Made by a program: the position numbers and the translations under genes
The notes under the pieces: generated by a model
Seen by the model: the letters and a program-made list of their open reading frames with translations, nothing else
The model's database searches: none
Told to the model about the DNA's origin: nothing
From: Marinobacter vinifirmus
GTDB lineage: Bacteria > Pseudomonadota > Gammaproteobacteria > Pseudomonadales > Oleiphilaceae
Direction: 5' to 3'
Assembly: GCF_002258215.1 (NCBI RefSeq)
Contig: NZ_NEFY01000002.1
Coordinates: 248,001-312,000 of the forward strand
Length of the DNA: 64,000 nucleotides
In this document: positions 1 through 7,396 of the stretch, piece after piece
Layout: each line of letters begins with the position of its first letter
Numbering within the stretch: the stretch's first letter is position 1

Positions 1-558
1 GTCGTACAGGAAACCGCCCGCCTCGACCACCAGCCGCCGGGTATTGGGGCTGTCACGGCCGGTATACCAGCCTGACGGGCGCTCGCCGGTGAGTGCCTGA
101 TGCTGCTCTATGGCCAGTTGCATATAGCACCGCTCTTCGGACTCACTCATCTCCTGATAGTGAATCCAGCGCATGCCATGGCAGGCGATTTCGTGGCCGT
201 CTTCAATAAACGCTCTGACCACTTCCGGATTTCGGGCCATGGCCATGGTCACACCGAATACGGTCAGCGGCAGCCCGCGGCGCCGAAACTCCCGCAATAC
301 CCGCCAGACACCGGCCCGGGAGCCGTACTCATAGAGCGATTCCATGCTCAGGTGCCGGTCACGATAGGGAGCGGCGCCGATGATATCGGACAGAAAGGTT
401 TCCGAGTGCTCGTCGCCGTGCAGCACGCAGTTCTCACCGCCTTCTTCGTAATTCAACACAAACTGCACCGCGATACGGGCGTTACCGGGCCACTGCGCGT
501 GGGGCGGATGTTCACCGTAACCGCGCATATCCCTTGGGTAGGTTTTACCTTCATTCAT
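1..558 (-). CDS. puuE: Allantoinase PuuE (polysaccharide-deacetylase family), 3' part missing
   Basis: The frame starts with ATG at 558 and runs off the left edge, so about 186 N-terminal residues are visible. It begins MNEGKTYPRDMRGYGEHPPH, and further on has the NodB-like stretch DGHEIACHGMRWIHY, whose histidines fit the metal site of cofactor-independent allantoinases (PuuE), which hydrolyse allantoin to allantoate. The ATG overlaps the stop of the upstream tetR gene (ATGA), so the two are probably translationally coupled. Its neighbours (xdh, uraH, uraD, puuD) produce allantoin, which supports this over a generic sugar deacetylase. The C-terminal half and the end cannot be seen. Confidence 0.88.
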   Translation of the reverse strand, partial: MNEGKTYPRDMRGYGEHPPHAQWPGNARIAVQFVLNYEEGGENCVLHGDEHSETFLSDIIGAAPYRDRHLSMESLYEYGSRAGVWRVLREFRRRGLPLTVFGVTMAMARNPEVVRAFIEDGHEIACHGMRWIHYQEMSESEERCYMQLAIEQHQALTGERPSGWYTGRDSPNTRRLVVEAGGFLYD

Positions 559-1226
559 CCAGGTCGCTCCAGGCCACAGCCTCTGAGAATAACGTCAACA
601 AGAAAATCCGCGGCATGCTCGAAGTCCCTTGGCTCGTACTCTGCCTTGTTTTCCACCATCAGGATTTGCACCTGAAAATCGGCATAATGCTGGGTCGACG
701 ACCAGATCAGGAAAATCAGCTGTACCGGATCCACCGGCGCCATCCTGCCCTCATCAATCCAGTGCTGGATTACCGACGCCCTGCCCCGCACCCACTCGCG
801 CATGTTGGTGCGCAGGTGGTCGAGCAAGAAGGGCGCGCCCTGAATGATTTCCATGGCAAACAATCGTGACGCTAGCGGGTATTGCTGCGACATGTTCACC
901 TTGGTGCGAATAAAGGTTTCCAGTGCAGTAGCCGGATCGTCGTCCGGTTTTATTTCCGAGAATACTTTGTTCCAGCGCAGCAGAATGTCGTCGAACATGG
1001 CGCTGTACATGCGTTTTTTGTTGCTGAAGTAATAAAGCACGTTGGACTTCGGCAAGCCGGCCCGTTCAGCAATATTCTGGATGGTGGTGCCCTTGTAGCC
1101 GTGCAGGGCAAACTCCTGCTCGGCCGCCTGCAGAATGGCTTCCCGGTTCCGCTCCCGGATCCGGCCAGGCCGGTAGCTCCGGCCCGCTTCAGATGTGTTC
1201 TGCTGCACTGACAGTGATCTGGTCAT
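555..1226 (-). CDS. TetR-family regulator, RutR-like (putative purine/pyrimidine catabolism regulator)
   Basis: This 223-residue protein has an N-terminal TetR helix-turn-helix (about residues 25-75, with TTIQNIAERAGLPKSNVLYY) and a C-terminal domain resembling RutR, including the segment LIWSSTQHYADF. E. coli RutR responds to uracil and thymine and controls pyrimidine (rut) and some purine-degradation genes; the ligand here is unknown. It lies between a Tsx-like channel gene and puuE, and its stop overlaps the puuE start. Palindromes close to the RutR operator lie upstream of xdhA, of the NMT1-type transporter and of the BMP binding-protein gene, so it is the obvious candidate to bind them. 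The assignment as regulator of this locus is inference. Confidence 0.85.
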   Translation of the reverse strand: MTRSLSVQQNTSEAGRSYRPGRIRERNREAILQAAEQEFALHGYKGTTIQNIAERAGLPKSNVLYYFSNKKRMYSAMFDDILLRWNKVFSEIKPDDDPATALETFIRTKVNMSQQYPLASRLFAMEIIQGAPFLLDHLRTNMREWVRGRASVIQHWIDEGRMAPVDPVQLIFLIWSSTQHYADFQVQILMVENKAEYEPRDFEHAADFLVDVILRGCGLERPG

Positions 1227-1251
1227 GGTTCACTCACTTGTTGTCCGGTGA

Positions 1252-1290
1252 TTCAGGAGTCCACCCTTTCCATTCCGATGGACTCCTGAA
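1252..1290. repeat. 12-bp perfect inverted repeat between tsx-like gene and tetR
   Basis: TTCAGGAGTCCA at 1252-1263 pairs perfectly with TGGACTCCTGAA at 1279-1290, leaving a 15-nt loop. On the minus-strand transcript it sits five bases after the stop of the channel gene and about 25 bases before the tetR start. No T-run follows, so it is not a classical intrinsic terminator. It may stabilise or process the mRNA between the two genes, or be a protein-binding site. Confidence 0.7.
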
Positions 1291-1295
1291 ATGGA

Positions 1296-2072
1296 TCAAA
1301 AGTGGAATTTCACCAGTGCGCTGACTGAACTCTGGGTGTCTACCAGCGTCTCGTTCAGGCCAAACTTGTTGTTCCAGTACTGGTACTCAATACCGGCGTA
1401 GAGCACGCCCGGGTTGCCCATGAAGTTACCCACGTCCAGCTTGATCTGGGGCGTGAACTGGAACTCGGACTCGTGATCACTGGCCGAGGTGGACCAGTCG
1501 ATGTAACCATCCACCAGGAATTTCGCCGCACCCACATCAAACGGCAGGCCCCAGGTGACCGTCATCTGCCAGTCATCACTGATCTCGCTGTTATCAACGT
1601 AGTAGAAAGATGTAGTGAAGTAACGGAACGCAGGCACGTCCCACGCCAGGCCGAAACCGTACATGTAGTTGTTTGCCTCGGTACCGCCGCCAAATTCATA
1701 CTGCCCGGCCAGGGTGATGTCTTTCACCGGCCCGAACGACAAGTCCTGGCCTGTCAGCCAGCTGCCGCTGATATTGGGCGCGAATTCGCCGTAAACGTTG
1801 TCGGTACCTTCAAGGTCTCCCTGAGGCTGGTCCCGGTCGATAAAGAAGAAGGTGCCGCCCCAGTTGTGAGCGGTCACGTTCTCGAACGTAAAGTAGGTCG
1901 CCTCGTATTCCATTCCCCCGTTACCACCGGCGTCGAACTGAACGCCCTGGTAATCGGCACTGTGCAGGATGGAGATACTGGAGCCACCGAAGAACTTCTC
2001 GGCGTGGGCAGCAGGCGCAAAACAGGCTGCAGCAACGCAGCTTGCGATCAGGGTTTTCCGAAGTGCTTTCAT
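1296..2072 (-). CDS. Tsx-like nucleoside-specific outer-membrane channel protein
   Basis: The 258-residue product has a signal peptide (MKALRKTLIASCVAAACFAP, cleavage near AHA-EK) followed by alternating aromatic beta-strand sequence ending in LVKFHF, the terminal phenylalanine typical of outer-membrane barrels. It resembles the OmpTsx family, which admits nucleosides across the outer membrane. I chose the ATG at 2072 over one 11 codons upstream because AGAGAGG lies seven bases before it. It follows the inner-membrane purine/nucleoside ABC permeases by 79 bases and precedes the RutR-like regulator, so it probably supplies that transporter with substrate from outside. Confidence 0.85.
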   Translation of the reverse strand: MKALRKTLIASCVAAACFAPAAHAEKFFGGSSISILHSADYQGVQFDAGGNGGMEYEATYFTFENVTAHNWGGTFFFIDRDQPQGDLEGTDNVYGEFAPNISGSWLTGQDLSFGPVKDITLAGQYEFGGGTEANNYMYGFGLAWDVPAFRYFTTSFYYVDNSEISDDWQMTVTWGLPFDVGAAKFLVDGYIDWSTSASDHESEFQFTPQIKLDVGNFMGNPGVLYAGIEYQYWNNKFGLNETLVDTQSSVSALVKFHF

Positions 2073-2131
2073 GGCATAGCCTCTCTGGTTACTTTTTTGG
2101 GTCATCGGTTGTTAGCAGTACATCGTTTTAG

Positions 2132-3052
2132 TTAATGTCCCGGCCGGTAGGGCTGGCCAAGAGACAGCGGGGTGTTCAACCGGGTGCGTACCGGGTCGAA
2201 CGACAAAAGAATCAGCATCAGGATGGTAACCACGTAGGGCAGCATCGCCAGCAACTCAGTGGGGCTGCGCCAGCCCAGCCCCTGGAGCACCAGGTGAAGA
2301 ATGGAGGCCGCCCCGAACAGGTAAGCACCCAACAGCAAGCGCCCGGGGCGCCAGCTGGCAAACACCACCAGCGCCAGCGCTATCCAGCCCCGGCCTGAGG
2401 TCATGTTCTCGGTCCACATTGGGGTGTAGGCCAGCGACAGATAGGCACCGGCAAGGCCGGCCATGGCCCCGCCAAAGGCCACCGCAAGGTAACGCACGGT
2501 GAGTACCCGCAAGCCATTGGCGTTGGCCGCACCTGGCGACTCCCCAACGGCCCTCAGAACCAGGCCGCCGCGGCTGAAGCGCAGGAACAGAGCAACACCT
2601 GCAAACACCAGCCAGGAAAAATACACCAGCAAATCCTGGGTGAAGAGCGCCCGACCCAGCACTGGAAGATCACTCAACAGGGGGATCGCAATTTTTTCAA
2701 AACCCTCGATGGACTGGCCGACAAAGCCGGCACCCACGAAGGCGCTCAGGCCCGTGCCGAAGATGGTTAACGCCAGCCCGGCGGCGTACTGGTTGGCGGA
2801 GAGGGTCACTGCCATAACGGCGAACAACATCGACATCGCCAGCCCGGTCAGCATGGCGACAACAACCCCGGCGGCCAGGCTGCCGGTAGACAAGGTCGCG
2901 ATGAACCCGGCCACCGCGCCCATCAGCATCATGCCCTCCTGCCCCAGGTTGAGAACGCCGGAGCGCTCACAGATCAGTTCGCCCAGGGCCACCAGCAGCA
3001 GCGGGGTGCCGGCCACCACCGTGGCGGCAAGAATGTTGGTCAACAGGTCCAT
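2132..3052 (-). CDS. ABC transporter permease, BMP/nucleoside-type (YufQ/NupQ-like)
   Basis: This 306-residue hydrophobic protein begins MDLLTNILAATVVAGTPLLL and has about eight to ten membrane segments of the BPD_transp_2 family. It carries the typical stretch GELICERSGVLNLGQEGMML found in the second permease of PnrA/BMP-type nucleoside importers. The start at 3052 lies one base after the stop of the preceding permease, so the two are coupled; a longer reading upstream would overlap that gene heavily and is rejected. It should form the membrane channel with the neighbouring permease and the ATPase. No binding-protein gene lies beside it. Confidence 0.9.
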   Translation of the reverse strand: MDLLTNILAATVVAGTPLLLVALGELICERSGVLNLGQEGMMLMGAVAGFIATLSTGSLAAGVVVAMLTGLAMSMLFAVMAVTLSANQYAAGLALTIFGTGLSAFVGAGFVGQSIEGFEKIAIPLLSDLPVLGRALFTQDLLVYFSWLVFAGVALFLRFSRGGLVLRAVGESPGAANANGLRVLTVRYLAVAFGGAMAGLAGAYLSLAYTPMWTENMTSGRGWIALALVVFASWRPGRLLLGAYLFGAASILHLVLQGLGWRSPTELLAMLPYVVTILMLILLSFDPVRTRLNTPLSLGQPYRPGH

Positions 3053-3053
3053 A

Positions 3054-4160
3054 TCAGAGCTCCTGGCCGGCCGGGGCGGCGGGTTGGGACAGGCCTGCCG
3101 GTAAAGGCCGGCGAAAACGAATCCGGTAGTGAATAAAGGCATCGCAGGTGAGCAGGTAGAACAGCAGCATTCCCTGGAACATGGCGGTCACCGCCTTGGG
3201 CATGTTCATGGCAATCTGCAACATCTCGCCGCCAATAAAGGTCAGAGCCAGCAAGGCACTGGCGGCAATAATGCCCAGGGCATGCATCCGGCCCAGAAAC
3301 ACCACGATGATCGCGGTGTAGCCATAGCCCGGCGACACCTGGGGCACCAGCTGCCCGATCGGCCCGGTCACTTCCGCGGCGCCAGCCAGCCCCGCAGTTG
3401 CACCACCAACCAGCAGCGCGAACCAGGTCAGCCGTCTGGCGCTAAATCCGGCAAACGCAGCCGCCCGATGATCCTCACCCACCACGTTCAACTGGTAGCC
3501 GATGAAGCTGCGGGCAAACAGCACCCATACTGCGACAGCCGCCAGCAACCCGAAGGCCAGGCCGATGTGCAGCCGCGTGCCGTTAATCAACGCTGGCAAC
3601 AAAGCCGCATCGGCAAACATCACCGACTGGGGAAAACCAAACCCGTAGGGATCTTTCAGGGGCCCGTGCACCGCATAGAGCAGCAGGTTCAGGGCGATGT
3701 AATTGAGCATGATGGTGGTGAGGATTTCGTTGCAATTCAGGTGGGTCTTGAGAAACGCGGCAATCGACGCCCATGCCATACCACCGGCGATGCCCGCCAG
3801 CAGAACCGCCGGCAAAACCAGGAATCCACCGGCATCCCCCACCGAAACCGCAACAGCACTGGCAGCCACCGCGCCAATCAGGAAATGGCCCTCGGCACCG
3901 ATATTCCAGATTCTGGCCCGGAAGCAGACCGTCAGCCCGGCGGCACACAGCAACAAAGGCGCGGTTTTCAGGCCCAGCTCGGCAAGTCCGGTGAGGTCAC
4001 TGATCGGCGTGATAAAGAAGAAGGTCAGGGCCTGGATCGGGTCTTTGCCCATGCCGAGGAATAACAGGAAGCCGGTTGCGACCGTCAGGGCCAGGGCCAG
4101 CAGAGGCGATAACCAGCGCAGGGTGGTAGAGGCTTCAGGGCGGCGCTCAAGCTGCAGCAT
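3054..4160 (-). CDS. ABC transporter permease, BMP/nucleoside-type (YufP/NupP-like)
   Basis: The 368-residue protein has an N-terminal membrane anchor, then the BPD_transp_2 core with LNCNEILTTIMLNYIALNLL and RIWNIGAEGHFLIGAV, both characteristic of the first permease of BMP-type importers. I prefer ATG 4160 over TTG 4166 because GGAGGA stands eight bases before it. The gene overlaps the end of the ATPase gene by 14 bases and is followed after one base by the second permease, so three import genes form one operon. The likely cargo is a nucleoside or purine base, from the family and from the surrounding catabolic genes. Confidence 0.9.
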   Translation of the reverse strand: MLQLERRPEASTTLRWLSPLLALALTVATGFLLFLGMGKDPIQALTFFFITPISDLTGLAELGLKTAPLLLCAAGLTVCFRARIWNIGAEGHFLIGAVAASAVAVSVGDAGGFLVLPAVLLAGIAGGMAWASIAAFLKTHLNCNEILTTIMLNYIALNLLLYAVHGPLKDPYGFGFPQSVMFADAALLPALINGTRLHIGLAFGLLAAVAVWVLFARSFIGYQLNVVGEDHRAAAFAGFSARRLTWFALLVGGATAGLAGAAEVTGPIGQLVPQVSPGYGYTAIIVVFLGRMHALGIIAASALLALTFIGGEMLQIAMNMPKAVTAMFQGMLLFYLLTCDAFIHYRIRFRRPLPAGLSQPAAPAGQEL

Positions 4161-5685
4161 CAGCAAGCTCCTCCACCTCGAAGTTTCCTGCCATCCACTG
4201 CCCCAACTGATTGATGCTCAACTCAGAGGCCGGGGCCAGTGGTGACAGACGGCCATTACAGATCGCGCCCATCCGGTGGCAGAGCTGGTAGAGCTCATCC
4301 AGGTCTTCTGAAATCAGCAGGATGGCGGCGCCCTCATCGCGCAGTTTTACCAGCGCCTGATGAATAGCCACCGCCGAGCCCACATCCACACCCCAGGTTG
4401 GGTGGGAGGCCACCAGAAGCCTTGGTGACTGACAGGCTTCGCGGCCGAGGATGTATTTCTGCAGGTTGCCGCCGGATAAGCTCGAGGCGCTGCTTTGCTC
4501 GCCAGAGCAGCGCACGCCAAAGCGTGAAATGACGTCTCTGGCAAACTCCCGAACCCGTTGCCGCCGAATCACACCACGCCGCACCAGGCCCTGCCCTGCA
4601 GCGGTCAGCAACGCATTGTCGGCCAGCGACATCACCGGCACTGCACCCCGGCCCAGCCGCTCCTCGGGCACCACAGCCAGCCCCCGGGCTCGCCGTGCCC
4701 CGGGAGGCAGGCGGTCAATCGCCTCGCCGGTGAAACGAATGGCCTCGCCCTTGAGGGTGATCTCTCCGGACAAAACCTTGAGCAGTTCCTCCTGGCCGTT
4801 TCCGGCCACCCCGGCAATGCCGACGATCTCGCCAGCGCGCAAGGAAAAACCGATGTTCTTCAGGCTGGTGCCGAAAGGGTCACCCGTTTGCCAGCTCAGC
4901 TCCTGCACCTGCAGCAGGGTGTCACCGGGTTGGGCAGCGCTGACCTGGGTTGCAATCGGGGTATCGTCGCCCACCATCAGGCGGGCGATGTCTGAGGCAG
5001 ATAAGTCTTTCGGCTGGCAATGTCCGCTCACCCGGCCCTGGCGCAACACCGTGGCCTGATCGCACAGGCTCCTGACTTCCTCCAGCTTGTGACTGATAAA
5101 CAGAATGCTGCAGCCGTCCCTTGCCAGTTTGCGCAACGTTTTGAACAGTGTGGCCACTTCCTGGGGGGTGAGTACCGAGGTGGGTTCGTCCAGAATCAGC
5201 AGGGTACTTTCCTGAACCAGGCAGCGGACAATCTCCACCCGTTGCCGCTCCCCCATAGACAAGGTGCTGACAAAGCGCCGGGGGTCCAGGGCCATCCCAT
5301 AGTGTTCGGACACCTCCCGGATACGCTGCTCCAGTGCGCCCCGGTCGCGAACCTCGTCTGCCGGCAGGCCCAGCGCAATGTTTTCCGCCACAGTCAGGGT
5401 TTCAAACAGAGAGAAGTGCTGAAAGACCATGCCTATGCCCAGTTGCCGGGCTCGGGCCGGGTTCTCCACTGTCACCGGGTGGCCATTCCAGACAATACGA
5501 CCGGCATCCGGCTGAACCACGCCATAGATGATTTTCATCAGCGTGCTTTTGCCCGCGCCATTCTCCCCCAGCAGGGCGTGGATCTCGCCGGCGCCCACAG
5601 TAAGGTCTACGCCGTCGTTAGCCCGACACCCCGGGTAATCTTTCACGATCCCCTGCAGCTTTAACCTCTGAGCAGAAACTGCCAT
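4147..5685 (-). CDS. ABC transporter ATPase with two nucleotide-binding domains (YufO/NupO-like)
   Basis: The 512-residue product is a tandem ATPase. The first half has Walker A GENGAGKST (about residue 40) and Walker B LLILDEPTS; the second half has degenerate motifs (GVAGNGQEE and LLVASHPTWGVDV), the normal pattern in nucleoside and sugar importers of this class. The start at 5685 follows GAGGAG at seven bases; an ATG 30 codons upstream lies inside the promoter region and is rejected. It heads the leftward operon that continues through both permeases and probably the Tsx-like channel, the RutR-like regulator and puuE. Confidence 0.92.
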   Translation of the reverse strand: MAVSAQRLKLQGIVKDYPGCRANDGVDLTVGAGEIHALLGENGAGKSTLMKIIYGVVQPDAGRIVWNGHPVTVENPARARQLGIGMVFQHFSLFETLTVAENIALGLPADEVRDRGALEQRIREVSEHYGMALDPRRFVSTLSMGERQRVEIVRCLVQESTLLILDEPTSVLTPQEVATLFKTLRKLARDGCSILFISHKLEEVRSLCDQATVLRQGRVSGHCQPKDLSASDIARLMVGDDTPIATQVSAAQPGDTLLQVQELSWQTGDPFGTSLKNIGFSLRAGEIVGIAGVAGNGQEELLKVLSGEITLKGEAIRFTGEAIDRLPPGARRARGLAVVPEERLGRGAVPVMSLADNALLTAAGQGLVRRGVIRRQRVREFARDVISRFGVRCSGEQSSASSLSGGNLQKYILGREACQSPRLLVASHPTWGVDVGSAVAIHQALVKLRDEGAAILLISEDLDELYQLCHRMGAICNGRLSPLAPASELSINQLGQWMAGNFEVEELADAAA

Positions 5686-5758
5686 TCCCGGTCTCCTCGT
5701 AGTCTGGGTCAGGTCCGGCCATAAAGAATCTGACCAACCAATCAACATTTGGTAGCTG

Positions 5759-5774
5759 AGCAATAACCTTGCCA
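5759..5774 (-). promoter_or_regulatory. Putative sigma-54 promoter for the leftward ABC-transporter operon
   Basis: Read on the minus strand the site is TGGCAAGGTTATTGCT. Compared with the sigma-54 consensus TGGYACG-N4-TTGCW it differs at one position, and the GG and GC elements are separated by the required 10 bases. The -12 element is 75 bases before the ATPase start codon. The site was found by eye and has no experimental support. Confidence 0.6.
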
Positions 5775-5804
5775 AAAATGAATTGGTGCTCGATTTGAGC
5801 AGAG

Positions 5805-5820
5805 CTAACCAGTTGGTCAG
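5805..5820. promoter_or_regulatory. RutR-like operator palindrome in the xdhA/ABC divergent region
   Basis: The sequence CTAACCAGTTGGTCAG is a near-perfect palindrome. It matches the published E. coli RutR consensus TTGACCA-N2-TGGTCAA in the inner part of both half-sites. It overlaps the -24 box of the putative xdhA promoter, where a bound repressor would block sigma-54 RNA polymerase. A weaker partial copy (CTGACCA, two bases, CAATCAA) lies at 5730-5745, nearer the leftward operon. Confidence 0.6.
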
Positions 5821-5829
5821 CTTTTTGCA
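5814..5829 (+). promoter_or_regulatory. Putative sigma-54 promoter for xdhA
   Basis: TGGTCAGCTTTTTGCA has the -24 GG and -12 GC at exact 10-base separation, with mismatches to the consensus only at positions 5 and 6. The start of transcription would be near 5840, giving a leader of about 80 bases before the GTG of xdhA. The same element with the same two deviations recurs upstream of the BMP binding-protein gene. Confidence 0.55.
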
Positions 5830-5920
5830 GAAGCTCTGGAAAAGAACCTGATCCGGGCGCCCGCCTTATAAGTGCAAGGCCCCGGAATCCCCTTTCCAGA
5901 CAGCAGAAGCGGAGACCAAG

Positions 5921-7396
5921 GTGATCGAATTTGTTCTCAACGGCCGTGCCGAAAAAATTGACCAGGCCGACCCAAACCAGAGCATTCTGGAGTGGCTACG
6001 CACCAAAAAGCGGCTTACCGGCACCAAGGAAGGTTGCGGCTCCGGAGATTGCGGCGCCTGCACCGTGATTACCGGGGCGCCAGACAATAACGGTCAAATT
6101 CGCTATGAAGCCATTAACAGTTGCATCACCCTGATTGGCAGCCTGCAGGGCAAACACCTGCTGACCATTGAAGCCTTTCGGGAACAGCCGGCACACCCGG
6201 TTCAGCAGAGCCTGATGGACTGCCACGGTGCACAGTGCGGTTTTTGCACCCCCGGCATTGTCATGTCATTGATTGCCCTGCACAGCGAATCTGCACCGGG
6301 CGACGCCGACGACCACAAACTGATGGAGGCCCTGGCCGGAAACCTGTGTCGCTGTACCGGCTACCGGCCGATCATGGAAGCCGGCCGGCAGGCGCTGGTG
6401 CAAAGCTGGCAACCAGGGTCCGATAACCACCCTGCCCGGTATCTGGCCAGGGCCGATCAAGCGGATGGGCTCGCTACGGCTGACGACACCTCGATGACCA
6501 GTCTGGAAGCCCGGAACGGCAATCAATACTACGCCCCGGCAACCCTGCCTCAGCTCAAACGCCTGTTGCGCGCTCACCCGGATGCCCGGCTGATTGCCGG
6601 AGGTACGGACCTTGTGCTGGAGATCACCCAACAGCTGAAAACCCTGCCCAAGCTGATCAGCCTGGAGCGGGTGCGGGAACTGAATGGCTGCCAGCTGGAA
6701 GAAAACCACCTGGTGGTCGGTGCAGCCACCCCCTACCGGCAGTTCCACAGCCAGCTGTCCGGGCTCTGGCCGGCCTTTGACCATCTGCTGGAACGGCTGG
6801 GCTCATTGCAGGTGCGCAACCGGGGCACCCTCGGCGGCAACATTGCCAACGCCTCCCCCATTGGCGATATGCCGCCCGCCTTGATAGCGCTCGATGCCAC
6901 CCTGGAACTGGAAGGCCCGGAGGGGGCCAGGGAACTCCCGGCAGAACAGTTCTTCAAGGGCTACCGGCAAACCGACCTGCAGCCCGGCGAGTTTATCCAT
7001 TCCATCCACATCCCCGTTCCCGAGCCCAACCAGCGCCTGTTCATCTATAAGGTTTCAAAACGGCTCGATGACGATATCTCCGCGGTGCTCGGAGCTTTCC
7101 GGCTGACCCTTCGGAACGGTGTGGTTCAGGATTGCCGGCTCGCCTACGGCGGTATGGCCGCAACCCCTGCCCGCGCACGCCTTACAGAAGCCGCGCTGCT
7201 GGGCAAACCCTGGAATCAGCGTTCGGTTGAGCAGGCTATAACAGCGCTGAGCGACGACTTCTCGCCGTTGACCGACGTGCGGGCTTCTTCCGCTTACCGG
7301 TTACAGGTCGCGGGCAATCTGCTTTACAGGGCACTACTCGAAAACTCCGACCTGCATCACCTGGATACCCCGCTCATGGTGACCGACTATGCGTAA
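5921..7396 (+). CDS. xdhA: Xanthine dehydrogenase small subunit (2Fe-2S and FAD domains)
   Basis: The 491-residue protein starts at a GTG preceded by GGAG at six bases. The N-terminal plant-type ferredoxin domain shows C39, C44, C47 and C68; the second 2Fe-2S domain shows C106, C109, C143 and C145 (CGFC and CRC motifs). An FAD-binding domain follows, with LIAGGTDLVLE near residue 225 and RNRGTLGGNIANASPIGD near 305, then a CO-dehydrogenase flavoprotein C-terminal domain. It passes electrons from the molybdenum centre of XdhB to NAD during oxidation of hypoxanthine or xanthine to urate. It is the first gene of the rightward operon and overlaps xdhB by eight bases. Confidence 0.96.
   Translation: MIEFVLNGRAEKIDQADPNQSILEWLRTKKRLTGTKEGCGSGDCGACTVITGAPDNNGQIRYEAINSCITLIGSLQGKHLLTIEAFREQPAHPVQQSLMDCHGAQCGFCTPGIVMSLIALHSESAPGDADDHKLMEALAGNLCRCTGYRPIMEAGRQALVQSWQPGSDNHPARYLARADQADGLATADDTSMTSLEARNGNQYYAPATLPQLKRLLRAHPDARLIAGGTDLVLEITQQLKTLPKLISLERVRELNGCQLEENHLVVGAATPYRQFHSQLSGLWPAFDHLLERLGSLQVRNRGTLGGNIANASPIGDMPPALIALDATLELEGPEGARELPAEQFFKGYRQTDLQPGEFIHSIHIPVPEPNQRLFIYKVSKRLDDDISAVLGAFRLTLRNGVVQDCRLAYGGMAATPARARLTEAALLGKPWNQRSVEQAITALSDDFSPLTDVRASSAYRLQVAGNLLYRALLENSDLHHLDTPLMVTDYA

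Noticed and set aside
1213-1230. Possible RutR half-site at the tetR start (ATGACCAGATCA)
   Set aside because: Only one half-site matches, and the bases are part of the start of the coding sequence.
5781-5790. Half NtrC-like site TTGGTGC between the divergent promoters
   Set aside because: The other half (AAAAAT) does not fit.
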